Source: Clostridia bacterium (GTDB lineage Bacteria; Bacillota; Clostridia; Christensenellales; Borkfalkiaceae). From it: a stretch of DNA of 64,000 nt. The notes below the pieces were generated by a model. The model did not search any database, was not told the origin of the DNA, and saw nothing but the letters and a program-made list of their open reading frames with translations. Position numbers and translations under genes: made by a program. Of the stretch, positions 17,835-26,043 are shown piece after piece (the first letter of the stretch is position 1; each line of letters starts with the position of its first letter). The stretch covers positions 23,411-87,410 of the forward strand of contig JAFVRR010000003.1 of NCBI GenBank assembly GCA_017504165.1, written 5' to 3'.

Positions 17835-18263
17835 ATGCAATTTAAATATAAGTATTTTAACGAACTTTCCGTATCGGAACTTTACGAAATAGTAAGGGCA
17901 AGGACTGAAATTTTTTTATTAGAACAAAAAATTATTTGTCAAGATTTTGATGGTGAAGATTATAACGCTCTTCATTGTTTTATTGAAGATAACGGCAAGG
18001 TTGTTGCGTACTTGCGCGCTTATAAAATTGATAAAAACACCGTAAAAATAGGTAGAGTGCTTACTATTACTCACGGAATAGGCTTGGGTAAAGAGTTGAT
18101 GAATAAATCAATGCCGATAATTTTAGAAAAATTTAACGGCTTAAAAATAACGTTAAACGCTCAATCTTATGCAAAAGGTTTTTATGAAAAGTGTGGTTTT
18201 AAAGTCGTTTCTAACGAATTTTTAGAAGAAAACATCCCACACCTAAAAATGGAGTATTGTTAA
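17835..18263 (+). CDS. ElaA-type GNAT acetyltransferase
   Basis: A 142-residue GNAT-fold protein of the ElaA subgroup. Signatures are the N-terminal FNELSVSELYEIVRARTEIF, with QDFDGEDYNALHCF, and the acetyl-CoA loop ITHGIGLGKELM. The C-terminal YEKCGF motif is also typical. Substrate is unknown. A TAGGAGA ribosome site precedes it, and it is 7 bp after the DUF3267 gene. Confidence 0.85.
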   Translation: MQFKYKYFNELSVSELYEIVRARTEIFLLEQKIICQDFDGEDYNALHCFIEDNGKVVAYLRAYKIDKNTVKIGRVLTITHGIGLGKELMNKSMPIILEKFNGLKITLNAQSYAKGFYEKCGFKVVSNEFLEENIPHLKMEYC

Positions 18264-18277
18264 TAGGAGTTCAAGTT

Positions 18278-19102
18278 ATGAGTATTATTAAAACCAAATT
18301 AAACGTTGGAGCAACAAAGCCTTTTAAGGTTTTACATATGACTGATACCCATTTAACCTATGCGGATATGCGCGATGGGGAAAGAAAGGTTAATTTAGCG
18401 TTATCTCGTGAAAAGATTTTTCCTGAAAACGTTAAGACGTTGGAGTACGGTGTTAAAACAGCTAAAGAATTAAACGTGCCAATTTTTCACACGGGTGATT
18501 TAATAGATTTTGTTTCACTTGCAAATTTAGAAGAAACTAAAAAGTTCACCGATGAAGTTGACGTATTTATATCGGCAGGCAATCACGAGTTTTCCCAATA
18601 CGTTGGCGAGGCTGTTGAAGATGCAGACTATAGAAACCAAAGTTTAGATAAAGTTCAAAAGGTTTTTAAAAACGATATAAGGGCATCTTCTAGGGTAATA
18701 AACGGAGTTAACTTTCTTGCTATAGATAATGGCTATTATCTTTTTGAAAAAGAGCAGTTAGCCTTTTTAAAAAGTGAAGTAAAAAAGGGTTTACCTATCG
18801 TTTTACTATTCCATAACCCACTTTTTGAAAAAAATCTTTTTGATTTAAGAATGAAAGAGGGGAACAATGCGGCGCTTGTTGGCGTACCAAAGGAATTAAT
18901 GGCAAATTATCCTGAAAAGAGATTTATTCAGCAATTAGCCGATGATGTAACATTAGAAACGATTGAATTTATTAAAAATGAAAGCAAAATAAAAGCAATA
19001 ATTACAGGGCATTTACACTTTAATTATGAAAGTGAACTTTATGGTAGAATACCGCAAATAATAACGTCTTGCATAGATATTAGGCTTATAGAATTTATTT
19101 AA
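18278..19102 (+). CDS. Calcineurin-like metallophosphoesterase
   Basis: A 274-residue protein with all metal-site motifs of the family in order: MTDTHL, HTGDLID, SAGNHEF and ITGHLHFN. Such enzymes use two metal ions to cleave phosphodiesters or monoesters. No signal peptide is seen, so it acts in the cytoplasm. The start at 18278 has TAGGAGTT just upstream. It precedes the nitrilase-GDPD fusion by 12 bp, and both could act on phosphodiesters derived from phospholipids. Confidence 0.88.
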   Translation: MSIIKTKLNVGATKPFKVLHMTDTHLTYADMRDGERKVNLALSREKIFPENVKTLEYGVKTAKELNVPIFHTGDLIDFVSLANLEETKKFTDEVDVFISAGNHEFSQYVGEAVEDADYRNQSLDKVQKVFKNDIRASSRVINGVNFLAIDNGYYLFEKEQLAFLKSEVKKGLPIVLLFHNPLFEKNLFDLRMKEGNNAALVGVPKELMANYPEKRFIQQLADDVTLETIEFIKNESKIKAIITGHLHFNYESELYGRIPQIITSCIDIRLIEFI

Positions 19103-19114
19103 GGAGTACTTTAT

Positions 19115-20746
19115 ATGAAAGTTTGCGCTTTGCAACCAAAATATTCTTTTAATAGCATTGATTTGAACGATTGCTTTAATGGTCTTATCGAACTACTTGA
19201 TAGTTGCGATAATTCTTTAGATATTATCGTTTTACCAGAGTATAGCGATGCTTTAGCCGACGTAAAGGGTAAAGACGGTTATTATAATGCAGTAAAAACT
19301 TATGGGGAAACCTTGCTTAATAAGGCGAAAGAAACGGCAACTCGATGCAATGCAATAGTGTTTGTTAATGCAGGCTACAATACCCCAAATGGGATTAGAA
19401 ACACAACTTATGCAATTGATAGAAAGGGAAATATCGTAGGTAAGTATTTTAAGGCTCATCCTGCTCCTAGCGAAGTAAAAAAAGATAGTGAAGGTGGGCA
19501 CGAACTTGACGTTGAATATAGTTATGAAAGTTCATCGCCTTACGTTTTAGAAATTGAAGGGATAAGGTTTGGTTTTTTAACTTGTTACGACTTTTATTTT
19601 TACGAAAACTTTGCTCAAATAGCACGTGAAAAAGTAGACGTGATTATTGGTTGCTCGCTACAGAGAACGGACACGCACGAGGCGTTGTCGATTATTTGTA
19701 AGTTTTTATGCTATCAAACTAACGCGTATTTAGTTAGGGCGTCCGTTTCGCTTGGAAAAGATTCTAAAGTATGCGGTTCTAGCATGGTTGTTTCTCCTAA
19801 AGGGGAAGAGTTAAAAAATATGAAAAACGACGTTGGTTTATTAGTTTGCGATATTGACGTTAACGATAAATACTACAAACCAGCGGGATTTGGCGGAAAT
19901 TTAAAGGCTCATTACGAGTATATCGAAGAAGGTCGTAGACCTTGGCTTTATAGAAATGGTGGTGCGTCCGTTTCAAAGTTTGATAGCGTTATGAAATACC
20001 CAAGATTATGCGCGCATAGGGGCTTTAATACGGTTGCGCCTGAAAATAGCATGCCTGCATTTGGCTCGGCAGTTGCGCTTGGTGCTGATGAGATTGAATT
20101 TGATATTTGGTCGACACTTGACGGTGTTTTAGTATCTTGCCACGATGCAACTTTATCAAGGGTTAGTGATGGCGAAGGTAAAATTTACGAAAAGACTTAT
20201 GCCGAACTTTTAGAATTAGATTTTGGCGTAAAACACGGCGAAAAGTTTAAAGGTTTAAAAATTCCTACTTTTGAAGAGATTTTACAAAAGTTTGCAGGGC
20301 GTGTTATCATGAATATACACGTAAAAATTTGGGATAATGAATTTGAAAACCCAATGATTGAAGAAATAGTTGCGCTTATTAGAAAGTACGATTGCAGTAA
20401 ACACGTTTACTTTATGACTCATAGCGATTTAAACATTAAAAAAGTTATGGAATATGCACCCGATATTAAAGTTTGCGTAGGTTGGGACGGAAATAAAGAA
20501 GACCCAATGTCAATAGTCGATCGCGCTATTAAACTTGGCGCTTATAAAGTGCAATTATTTAAGCCGTATTTTAATGAAGATACGGTTAAAAAAGCGCACG
20601 AGTACGGAATCTTGTGTAACGTCTTTTATGCTGACGATGCCGATGAGGCGCGTAAGTATTTTGAAATGGGTATTGAAACGGTGTTGACTAACGATTATTT
20701 AACTATATATAATTCTGTGAAAGATGATTATTTAAAAAGAGGATAA
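19115..20746 (+). CDS. Fusion of nitrilase-superfamily amidase and glycerophosphodiester phosphodiesterase
   Basis: A 543-residue two-domain enzyme. Residues 1-260 are a carbon-nitrogen hydrolase with the catalytic triad E42 (VLPEY), K113 (YFKAHP) and C157 (FLTCYDF). Residues about 295-540 are a GDPD domain with HR at 301-302, E310, an EFD motif (E328-D330) and H343 (SCHDATLSR). The second half has the conserved E/K positions of the TIM barrel. The amidase would cut an amide and the GDPD a glycerophosphodiester, so an N-acylated glycerophospho-amine is a natural guess for a joint substrate. That is inference. There is no signal peptide. A strong terminator follows. Confidence 0.88.
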   Translation: MKVCALQPKYSFNSIDLNDCFNGLIELLDSCDNSLDIIVLPEYSDALADVKGKDGYYNAVKTYGETLLNKAKETATRCNAIVFVNAGYNTPNGIRNTTYAIDRKGNIVGKYFKAHPAPSEVKKDSEGGHELDVEYSYESSSPYVLEIEGIRFGFLTCYDFYFYENFAQIAREKVDVIIGCSLQRTDTHEALSIICKFLCYQTNAYLVRASVSLGKDSKVCGSSMVVSPKGEELKNMKNDVGLLVCDIDVNDKYYKPAGFGGNLKAHYEYIEEGRRPWLYRNGGASVSKFDSVMKYPRLCAHRGFNTVAPENSMPAFGSAVALGADEIEFDIWSTLDGVLVSCHDATLSRVSDGEGKIYEKTYAELLELDFGVKHGEKFKGLKIPTFEEILQKFAGRVIMNIHVKIWDNEFENPMIEEIVALIRKYDCSKHVYFMTHSDLNIKKVMEYAPDIKVCVGWDGNKEDPMSIVDRAIKLGAYKVQLFKPYFNEDTVKKAHEYGILCNVFYADDADEARKYFEMGIETVLTNDYLTIYNSVKDDYLKRG

Positions 20747-20758
20747 CTGAATAATTAC

Positions 20759-20797
20759 AATAAATTCCGCAACGTACAATTGCGGAATTTATTTGTG
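20759..20797 (+). terminator. Rho-independent terminator
   Basis: A perfect 14-bp stem, AATAAATTCCGCAA/TTGCGGAATTTATT, with a 7-nt loop. It closes the unit ending with the nitrilase-GDPD gene. Confidence 0.85.
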
Positions 20798-20901
20798 TTA
20801 AGTTGTCGTTTTTAGACATTTATTATATCGTTATTATCAATTGACTTTTGATGTGTAAGATAGTATTATATAATATATTATTATATTAAAGGGGATTAGT
20901 G

Positions 20902-21624
20902 ATGAAAACTTTATCAATAGGAAACAGTTTTTCGCAAGATGCGCAAAGATATTTACATAATTTAGCAAAGTTTAACGGCGATAATATTAAATGTGTAAAC
21001 TTATATATCAGTGGTTGTCCGCTTAAAACGCATTACATTAATTCTTTGGAAGACGCGCCTGCTTACGATTTTGAGTTTAACGGTCAAAAAACGGGTATAA
21101 AAGTTTCTATAAAACAAGCGCTTATTAGCGATGAATGGGACTATATAACACTTCAACAAGCAAGTAGATTTAGTTTTGACTTTGATACGTATATTCCGTA
21201 TATAGAAGAAGTTTACGCTTACGTTAAAAAGTATGCGCCAAAGTCTAAAATTTTAATTCATCAAACTTGGGGTTATGCGGACGGCAGTGCTAAACTAATA
21301 GACTTAAATTGTTTTGAAAACTATCAACAAATGTTTGAAGGTGTGTTCGATGCTTACGATAAAGCCTATAACCATATAAAGGCTGACGGACTTATACCGA
21401 GCGGTAAAGCCATGTATAACGCGTTAAACTTGGGGATTGGTAAAATTCATCGTGATGGCTATCACGCTACTTTGGGCGCGGGAAGATACCTTTTAGCCCT
21501 TTGTTGGTATAAATTTTTAACAGGTAAAGATATATCTAACGACAAGTTTAACGACTTCGATGAAAAAGTCACTAGAAAAGAAAGGGAAATAGTAATCAAC
21601 GCGGTTAACGAGGCTTTTAAGTAA
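20902..21624 (+). CDS. DUF4886 SGNH-hydrolase-like protein
   Basis: A 240-residue protein of the DUF4886 family. The N-terminal GNSFSQD carries the likely nucleophile Ser, and the C-terminal RDGYHATLGAGRYLLA carries the likely His, as in SGNH esterases. The family is found near carbohydrate genes and is suspected to deacetylate sugars. No signal peptide is present. The start at 20902 is preferred over an overlapping GTG at 20899 because AAAGGGGATT is well placed for it. The MATE gene follows 3 bp later. Confidence 0.8.
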   Translation: MKTLSIGNSFSQDAQRYLHNLAKFNGDNIKCVNLYISGCPLKTHYINSLEDAPAYDFEFNGQKTGIKVSIKQALISDEWDYITLQQASRFSFDFDTYIPYIEEVYAYVKKYAPKSKILIHQTWGYADGSAKLIDLNCFENYQQMFEGVFDAYDKAYNHIKADGLIPSGKAMYNALNLGIGKIHRDGYHATLGAGRYLLALCWYKFLTGKDISNDKFNDFDEKVTRKEREIVINAVNEAFK

Positions 21625-21627
21625 AAT

Positions 21628-22962
21628 ATGAACGTTCAATTGTCAGATCACTTTTCTTATGGAAAACTAATTAAATTTACCTTGCCATCTATTGCAATGA
21701 TGATATTTTCGTCAATATACGGTATTGTTGACGGATATTTTGTTTCTAACTTTGCGGGAAGTACTCCCTTTGCGGCGGTAAATTTTATTTTTCCTTTTAT
21801 AATGATTATATCAACCGTTGGGTTTATGTTTGGTACTGGTGGTACGGCAATAGTCGCTAAAACGCTAGGCGAAAACGATAGGGAAAAGGCTAACGAATAC
21901 TTTTCTCTATTTACATATATTTCTTTTGGCTTAGGCGCTGTCTTTTCTATATTGGCAATTATTTTTATAAGACCGATAGCAACGTTTTTAGGCGCTAGTG
22001 GGGCGCTACTTGAAAATGCGGTTATTTACGCGACGATTTTACTTATAGTTATGCCGTTTTTTATATTGCAGTTGTTATTTCAAAGTTTTTTTGTTACGGC
22101 AGAAAAACCACAACTTGGCTTTATAGTAATTGTAATTGCAGGTATATCTAATATTATATTAGATGCGGTTTTGGTTACCTTACTTCCTTACGAGTATAAA
22201 CTAATAGGCGCAGCTGTTGCTACGGCGGTTAGTCAGTTGTTAGGCGGTGGATTACCACTTATTTATTTCTTTAGTAAAAATAGTAGTCTTTTACGTTTAG
22301 GCAAAACTAAATTTTATTTTAAAGCGACAATAAAAGCATTGGTTAACGGTTCGTCTGAATTTATGAGTAACGTTTCTATGAGTTTAGTTGGTATGCTTTT
22401 TAATATTCAACTTTTAAAATACGCAGGCGAAAATGGCGTATCGGCATATGGTGTTATGATGTACGTAAGTATGGTGTTTAATTCTGCGTTTATAGGCTAC
22501 TCAATAGGAACAGCGCCTATTATTGGTTATAACTTCGGGGCTAAAAATAATAAAGAACTTAAAAACGTTTTAAGAAAAAGCATAGTTTTTACAATTATCG
22601 TTGGATTGGCAATGGTTGTTTTTGCCGAACTTTTAAACGTACCGTTATCAAAAATTTTCGTTGGGTATAATAAGGAACTACTCGATTTAACCGTTAGCGG
22701 TTTTAAAATATTTGCACTCTGCTTTTTATTTATGGGTTTTGCAATATTTGGTTCGGGATTTTTTACCGCTCTTAGTGACGGATTGACTTCGGCTATTATA
22801 TCATTTTTAAGAACTATGGTATTTGAAGTTTTAGCAGTTTTATTATTGCCTTTACTTATTGGTATAGACGGTATTTGGTATTCCGTTGTTATTGCAGAAC
22901 TTATGGCTTGTGTTCTTAGTATTTTGTTTATAATAATAAAAAAGAAAATGTATAATTATTAG
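21628..22962 (+). CDS. MATE family efflux transporter
   Basis: A 444-residue protein with twelve predicted transmembrane spans in two six-span halves. Typical MATE segments are GIVDGYFVSNFAG near the N-terminus and GTAPIIGYNFGAKN in the second half. MATE carriers export drugs or metabolites in exchange for Na+ or H+. No Shine-Dalgarno sequence is seen. It starts 3 bp after the DUF4886 stop, so translation is probably coupled. Confidence 0.93.
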   Translation: MNVQLSDHFSYGKLIKFTLPSIAMMIFSSIYGIVDGYFVSNFAGSTPFAAVNFIFPFIMIISTVGFMFGTGGTAIVAKTLGENDREKANEYFSLFTYISFGLGAVFSILAIIFIRPIATFLGASGALLENAVIYATILLIVMPFFILQLLFQSFFVTAEKPQLGFIVIVIAGISNIILDAVLVTLLPYEYKLIGAAVATAVSQLLGGGLPLIYFFSKNSSLLRLGKTKFYFKATIKALVNGSSEFMSNVSMSLVGMLFNIQLLKYAGENGVSAYGVMMYVSMVFNSAFIGYSIGTAPIIGYNFGAKNNKELKNVLRKSIVFTIIVGLAMVVFAELLNVPLSKIFVGYNKELLDLTVSGFKIFALCFLFMGFAIFGSGFFTALSDGLTSAIISFLRTMVFEVLAVLLLPLLIGIDGIWYSVVIAELMACVLSILFIIIKKKMYNY

Positions 22963-22979
22963 TAGATTAAAGGTGTAGG

Positions 22980-23858
22980 ATGAATAATTTTAAAATTATA
23001 ATTTTAGACGTTGTTATTGCAATAATTTCAGGCGTAATCGTAGGTACTGCGTATTTCTTTTTCCAAAACAGTAACGGTTTTGCGCCTGGTGGTGTTGGTG
23101 GTTTAGCGACAATCACTCACTACTTAATTTCAGATAAAGTAAGTTGGTCAATTTTAATGATTGCGTTTAACTTACCAATCTTTATTTTTGTAAGTATATT
23201 AGTTAACAAAAAACTTGGAATTATGCTTAGTATATATATGATTGTGCAATCGTGCATGCCTTACCTTTATGAATTTTTGGGCGCTAAAGCATATTCGCTT
23301 GCAAATAATAGCGAAGATTTTAATATTGTGTTTGCTTGTATTGCTACGGGTGTAATTTCGGGTTTTGGTTTTACAATAATGCTTAGGCATTTTGGTGCAA
23401 GCGGTGGAACGTACGGTATTTCGGCTATTATTAAAAAAGTTAAGCCTGCAACTAATATTGCTTATTTATCTTTTATACTTGATGCAAGCGTTGTATTTAT
23501 TGCCTTTTTCGTTTATGGAATGAGAATTACGCCTGTAATTTGTACTTTAGTTAACTTATTTATCGCAGATATTATTGTAGATAATTTCTTAAGCGGTGTT
23601 AAAAACGGTTATAAATTTGAAATAATAACCTCAAATCCTGGGGAACTAACAAATGAACTTTTAACAAAAATGAAACACGGTGTAACGGGGATTTCCGTTC
23701 ACGGAATGTACTCTGATACAGATAAATATATGCTTATTTGCATTATAAACAAACGCCAAATAGGCGAAATGATGAAAATTTTAAAAAGGCATCCTGAAAC
23801 GTTTGCAAGTTTTTCTAAAGTAAACGAGGTTTTTGGTAACTTTAAAAGAAAAGTCTAA
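22980..23858 (+). CDS. YitT family membrane protein (DUF161/DUF2179)
   Basis: A 292-residue protein with five or six hydrophobic spans (DUF161, containing APGGVGGLATI and FGASGGTYG) and a soluble C-terminal DUF2179 domain from about residue 210 (ELLTKMKHGVTGI, YMLICIINKRQ). The family is widespread in Firmicutes and its function is not settled. The ribosome site is AAAGGTG. It lies 17 bp after the MATE gene and 26 bp before the deacetylase gene. Confidence 0.9.
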   Translation: MNNFKIIILDVVIAIISGVIVGTAYFFFQNSNGFAPGGVGGLATITHYLISDKVSWSILMIAFNLPIFIFVSILVNKKLGIMLSIYMIVQSCMPYLYEFLGAKAYSLANNSEDFNIVFACIATGVISGFGFTIMLRHFGASGGTYGISAIIKKVKPATNIAYLSFILDASVVFIAFFVYGMRITPVICTLVNLFIADIIVDNFLSGVKNGYKFEIITSNPGELTNELLTKMKHGVTGISVHGMYSDTDKYMLICIINKRQIGEMMKILKRHPETFASFSKVNEVFGNFKRKV

Positions 23859-23884
23859 TATTAAATATTTTAAAGGAGAAAATT

Positions 23885-24736
23885 ATGGCAACTAAAATTA
23901 ATAAAAGAAGGCATTTACGTTTTCCGGGTTTTAAACAAAAGGCACTCACTTTAAGTTATGACGACGGTGTTAAGCAAGATAGACGCCTAATCGAACTTAT
24001 GCAAAAGTATGGTGTTAAAGGCACGTTTAATATTAATAGTGGTCTTTATGCAAAAGTTACGGGTGGTAGTGGAAACCGTTTAACTTTGGAAGAATGTAAA
24101 GAATTATACTTAAATTCTGGTATGGAAGTTGCCGTACACGGTTATAAGCACGCTAAAATTTTAGAATTAGATAGCGCAAAACAAGTTTTTGAAGTAATAA
24201 AAGATAGGGAAGAACTTGAAAAAACGTACGATAGAATTATTCAAGGTATGGCTTACGCTTATGGTGATTATAACGATGACGTTGTAGAAATTTTGAAACT
24301 ATGCGGTATTAAATACGCAAGAACTACAATTTCAAACGAAAACTTTGATATTCCTACTGACTTTTTAAGATTGCCTGCAACTTGCCATCATAAAAACGCA
24401 AAACTTTTTGAACTTTTAGAAGAGTTTTTAAAGCCTGAAGAAGAAAGATATGTTAATAGAAATCCACGTTTATTCTATCTTTGGGGGCACTCTTACGAAT
24501 TTGATAACGATAACAACTGGCACGTTATTGAAGAATTTTTATCTAAAGTTGGCAATCGTGACGACGTGTGGTATGCAACTAATATGGAAGTTTATGATTA
24601 CGTTCAAGCATACGATAATTTAGTTTTCTCTTTAGACGGTAAAACCGTTTATAATCCATCTGCAATCGACGTTTATATTGATTATTATGGTAATAACGTT
24701 ATAAAGCCAGGCGAAACTAAAAAATTTGAAGAGTAA
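23885..24736 (+). CDS. Polysaccharide deacetylase (NodB-like) family protein
   Basis: A 283-residue NodB-homology protein. Residues SYDDG near the N-terminus supply the catalytic Asp and metal Asp, and HGYKH supplies the two metal His residues. No signal peptide or transmembrane segment is seen, so it probably acts on small N- or O-acetylated sugars in the cytoplasm rather than on cell wall. It has a strong AAAGGAG ribosome site and is followed by an FAD oxidoreductase gene 11 bp on. Confidence 0.88.
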   Translation: MATKINKRRHLRFPGFKQKALTLSYDDGVKQDRRLIELMQKYGVKGTFNINSGLYAKVTGGSGNRLTLEECKELYLNSGMEVAVHGYKHAKILELDSAKQVFEVIKDREELEKTYDRIIQGMAYAYGDYNDDVVEILKLCGIKYARTTISNENFDIPTDFLRLPATCHHKNAKLFELLEEFLKPEEERYVNRNPRLFYLWGHSYEFDNDNNWHVIEEFLSKVGNRDDVWYATNMEVYDYVQAYDNLVFSLDGKTVYNPSAIDVYIDYYGNNVIKPGETKKFEE

Positions 24737-24747
24737 GGGAACGCTAA

Positions 24748-25917
24748 ATGTTAACTAATAAAAATTATGAAATTGCCGTTTGCGGTGGTGGTTTTGCGGG
24801 TGTTTCCGCCGCATTATCCGCGTCGCGTTTAGGCAAAAAAGTAGTATTATTTGAAAAAGAATATATGCTTGGCGGTCTTGGTACTGCGGGGCTTATTACA
24901 ATCTATCTTCCTATTTGCGACGGTTTAGGCAAACAAGTTTCTTTTGGTATAGCGGAAGAACTGCTTAAACTTTCTATTAAATACGGTTATGAAGATTTAT
25001 ATCCCGATAATTGGCTTGACGGTGTTGGCACTAAGACGGAAAAAGATAAAAGATACGAAGTACAATATAATCCACAAGTTTGCGCTATTTTAATGGAAAA
25101 ATTACTTATTGAAAACGGCGTTGATATTATGTACGGCAGTTACGTAATTGATGCAGAAGTTCTTAATGGTAAAATTGATAATTTAACAGTAGTCAATAAG
25201 TCTGGGCAAACTAAATACTATATAAAATCGGTAGTAGATGCAACGGGTGATTGCGACGTTGCTAAATTTTCTAGCGCGCCAACTGAAGAATACGAGCAAA
25301 AAAACGTTCTTGCCGCGTGGTATTATAGTATTGTTGATGGTAAATACGATTTACATAAACGCGGTCTTGCAGATTTACCTAAAGAAGAATTGGTTGGTAG
25401 ACCACCCGTAAAACATTTAGTAGATAAGCGCTTTTCGGGTCTTGACGGGGAAGAGTTAAGTGAAATGGTAACCCTTTCTCATAACGAAATTTTTAATAAT
25501 TTCTTAAATAAGCGTAAAAGCGATAAAGATTTTATCGTTACAATGCCGACTATTCCACTTGTTAGAATGACGAGAAAAATCGTAGGCGAATACACCTTAA
25601 AATATAACGAAATGCATACTTATTTTGAAGATTCTATCGGTATGGTATCAAATTGGAAGGTGCGTGGACCTATATATGAAGTACCGTTTACTACTTTATA
25701 TAACGGCAAAGTTAAAAACTTAATTTGCGCTGGAAGATGTACTTCGGTTGATCAAAGGCTTTGGGACGTAATGCGCGTTATTCCATGTTGTGTTATAACA
25801 GGTCAAGCGGCGGGTACAGCGTCGGCGTTAACCGATGATTTTTCTACTTTAGATATTAAAAAATTGCAAAAAGTTTTAGTTGATAACGGCGTTAAATTGC
25901 ACGAATTCGACCTTTAA
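24748..25917 (+). CDS. FAD-dependent oxidoreductase
   Basis: A 389-residue flavoprotein with an N-terminal dinucleotide fold (VCGGGFAGVSAALSASRLG), a GGLGTAGL motif and a C-terminal FAD motif (NLICAGRCTSVD with GQAAGTASAL). It matches the FAD_oxidored family often found in carbohydrate-degradation loci of gut bacteria. Substrate is unknown; oxidation of a sugar or a hydroxyl group is plausible. It ends the co-directional run that begins at the DUF4886 gene. Confidence 0.87.
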   Translation: MLTNKNYEIAVCGGGFAGVSAALSASRLGKKVVLFEKEYMLGGLGTAGLITIYLPICDGLGKQVSFGIAEELLKLSIKYGYEDLYPDNWLDGVGTKTEKDKRYEVQYNPQVCAILMEKLLIENGVDIMYGSYVIDAEVLNGKIDNLTVVNKSGQTKYYIKSVVDATGDCDVAKFSSAPTEEYEQKNVLAAWYYSIVDGKYDLHKRGLADLPKEELVGRPPVKHLVDKRFSGLDGEELSEMVTLSHNEIFNNFLNKRKSDKDFIVTMPTIPLVRMTRKIVGEYTLKYNEMHTYFEDSIGMVSNWKVRGPIYEVPFTTLYNGKVKNLICAGRCTSVDQRLWDVMRVIPCCVITGQAAGTASALTDDFSTLDIKKLQKVLVDNGVKLHEFDL

Positions 25918-25980
25918 ATATATAGTGTAATATAGTGCAAAAATACGATAGTATTTTAATAAAATAATAATATAATTTTA

Positions 25981-26009
25981 TTGAAACGATAAATTTTTTA
26001 TGATATAAT
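25981..26009 (+). promoter_or_regulatory. Sigma-A promoter of the alpha-galactosidase gene
   Basis: TTGAAA (25981-25986) and TATAAT (26004-26009) with a 17-bp spacer. The leader contains AGGGGGAT directly before the ATG at 26044. Confidence 0.78.
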
Positions 26010-26043
26010 TTTATTGTTAAGACTATTTACTAGGGGGATTAGT

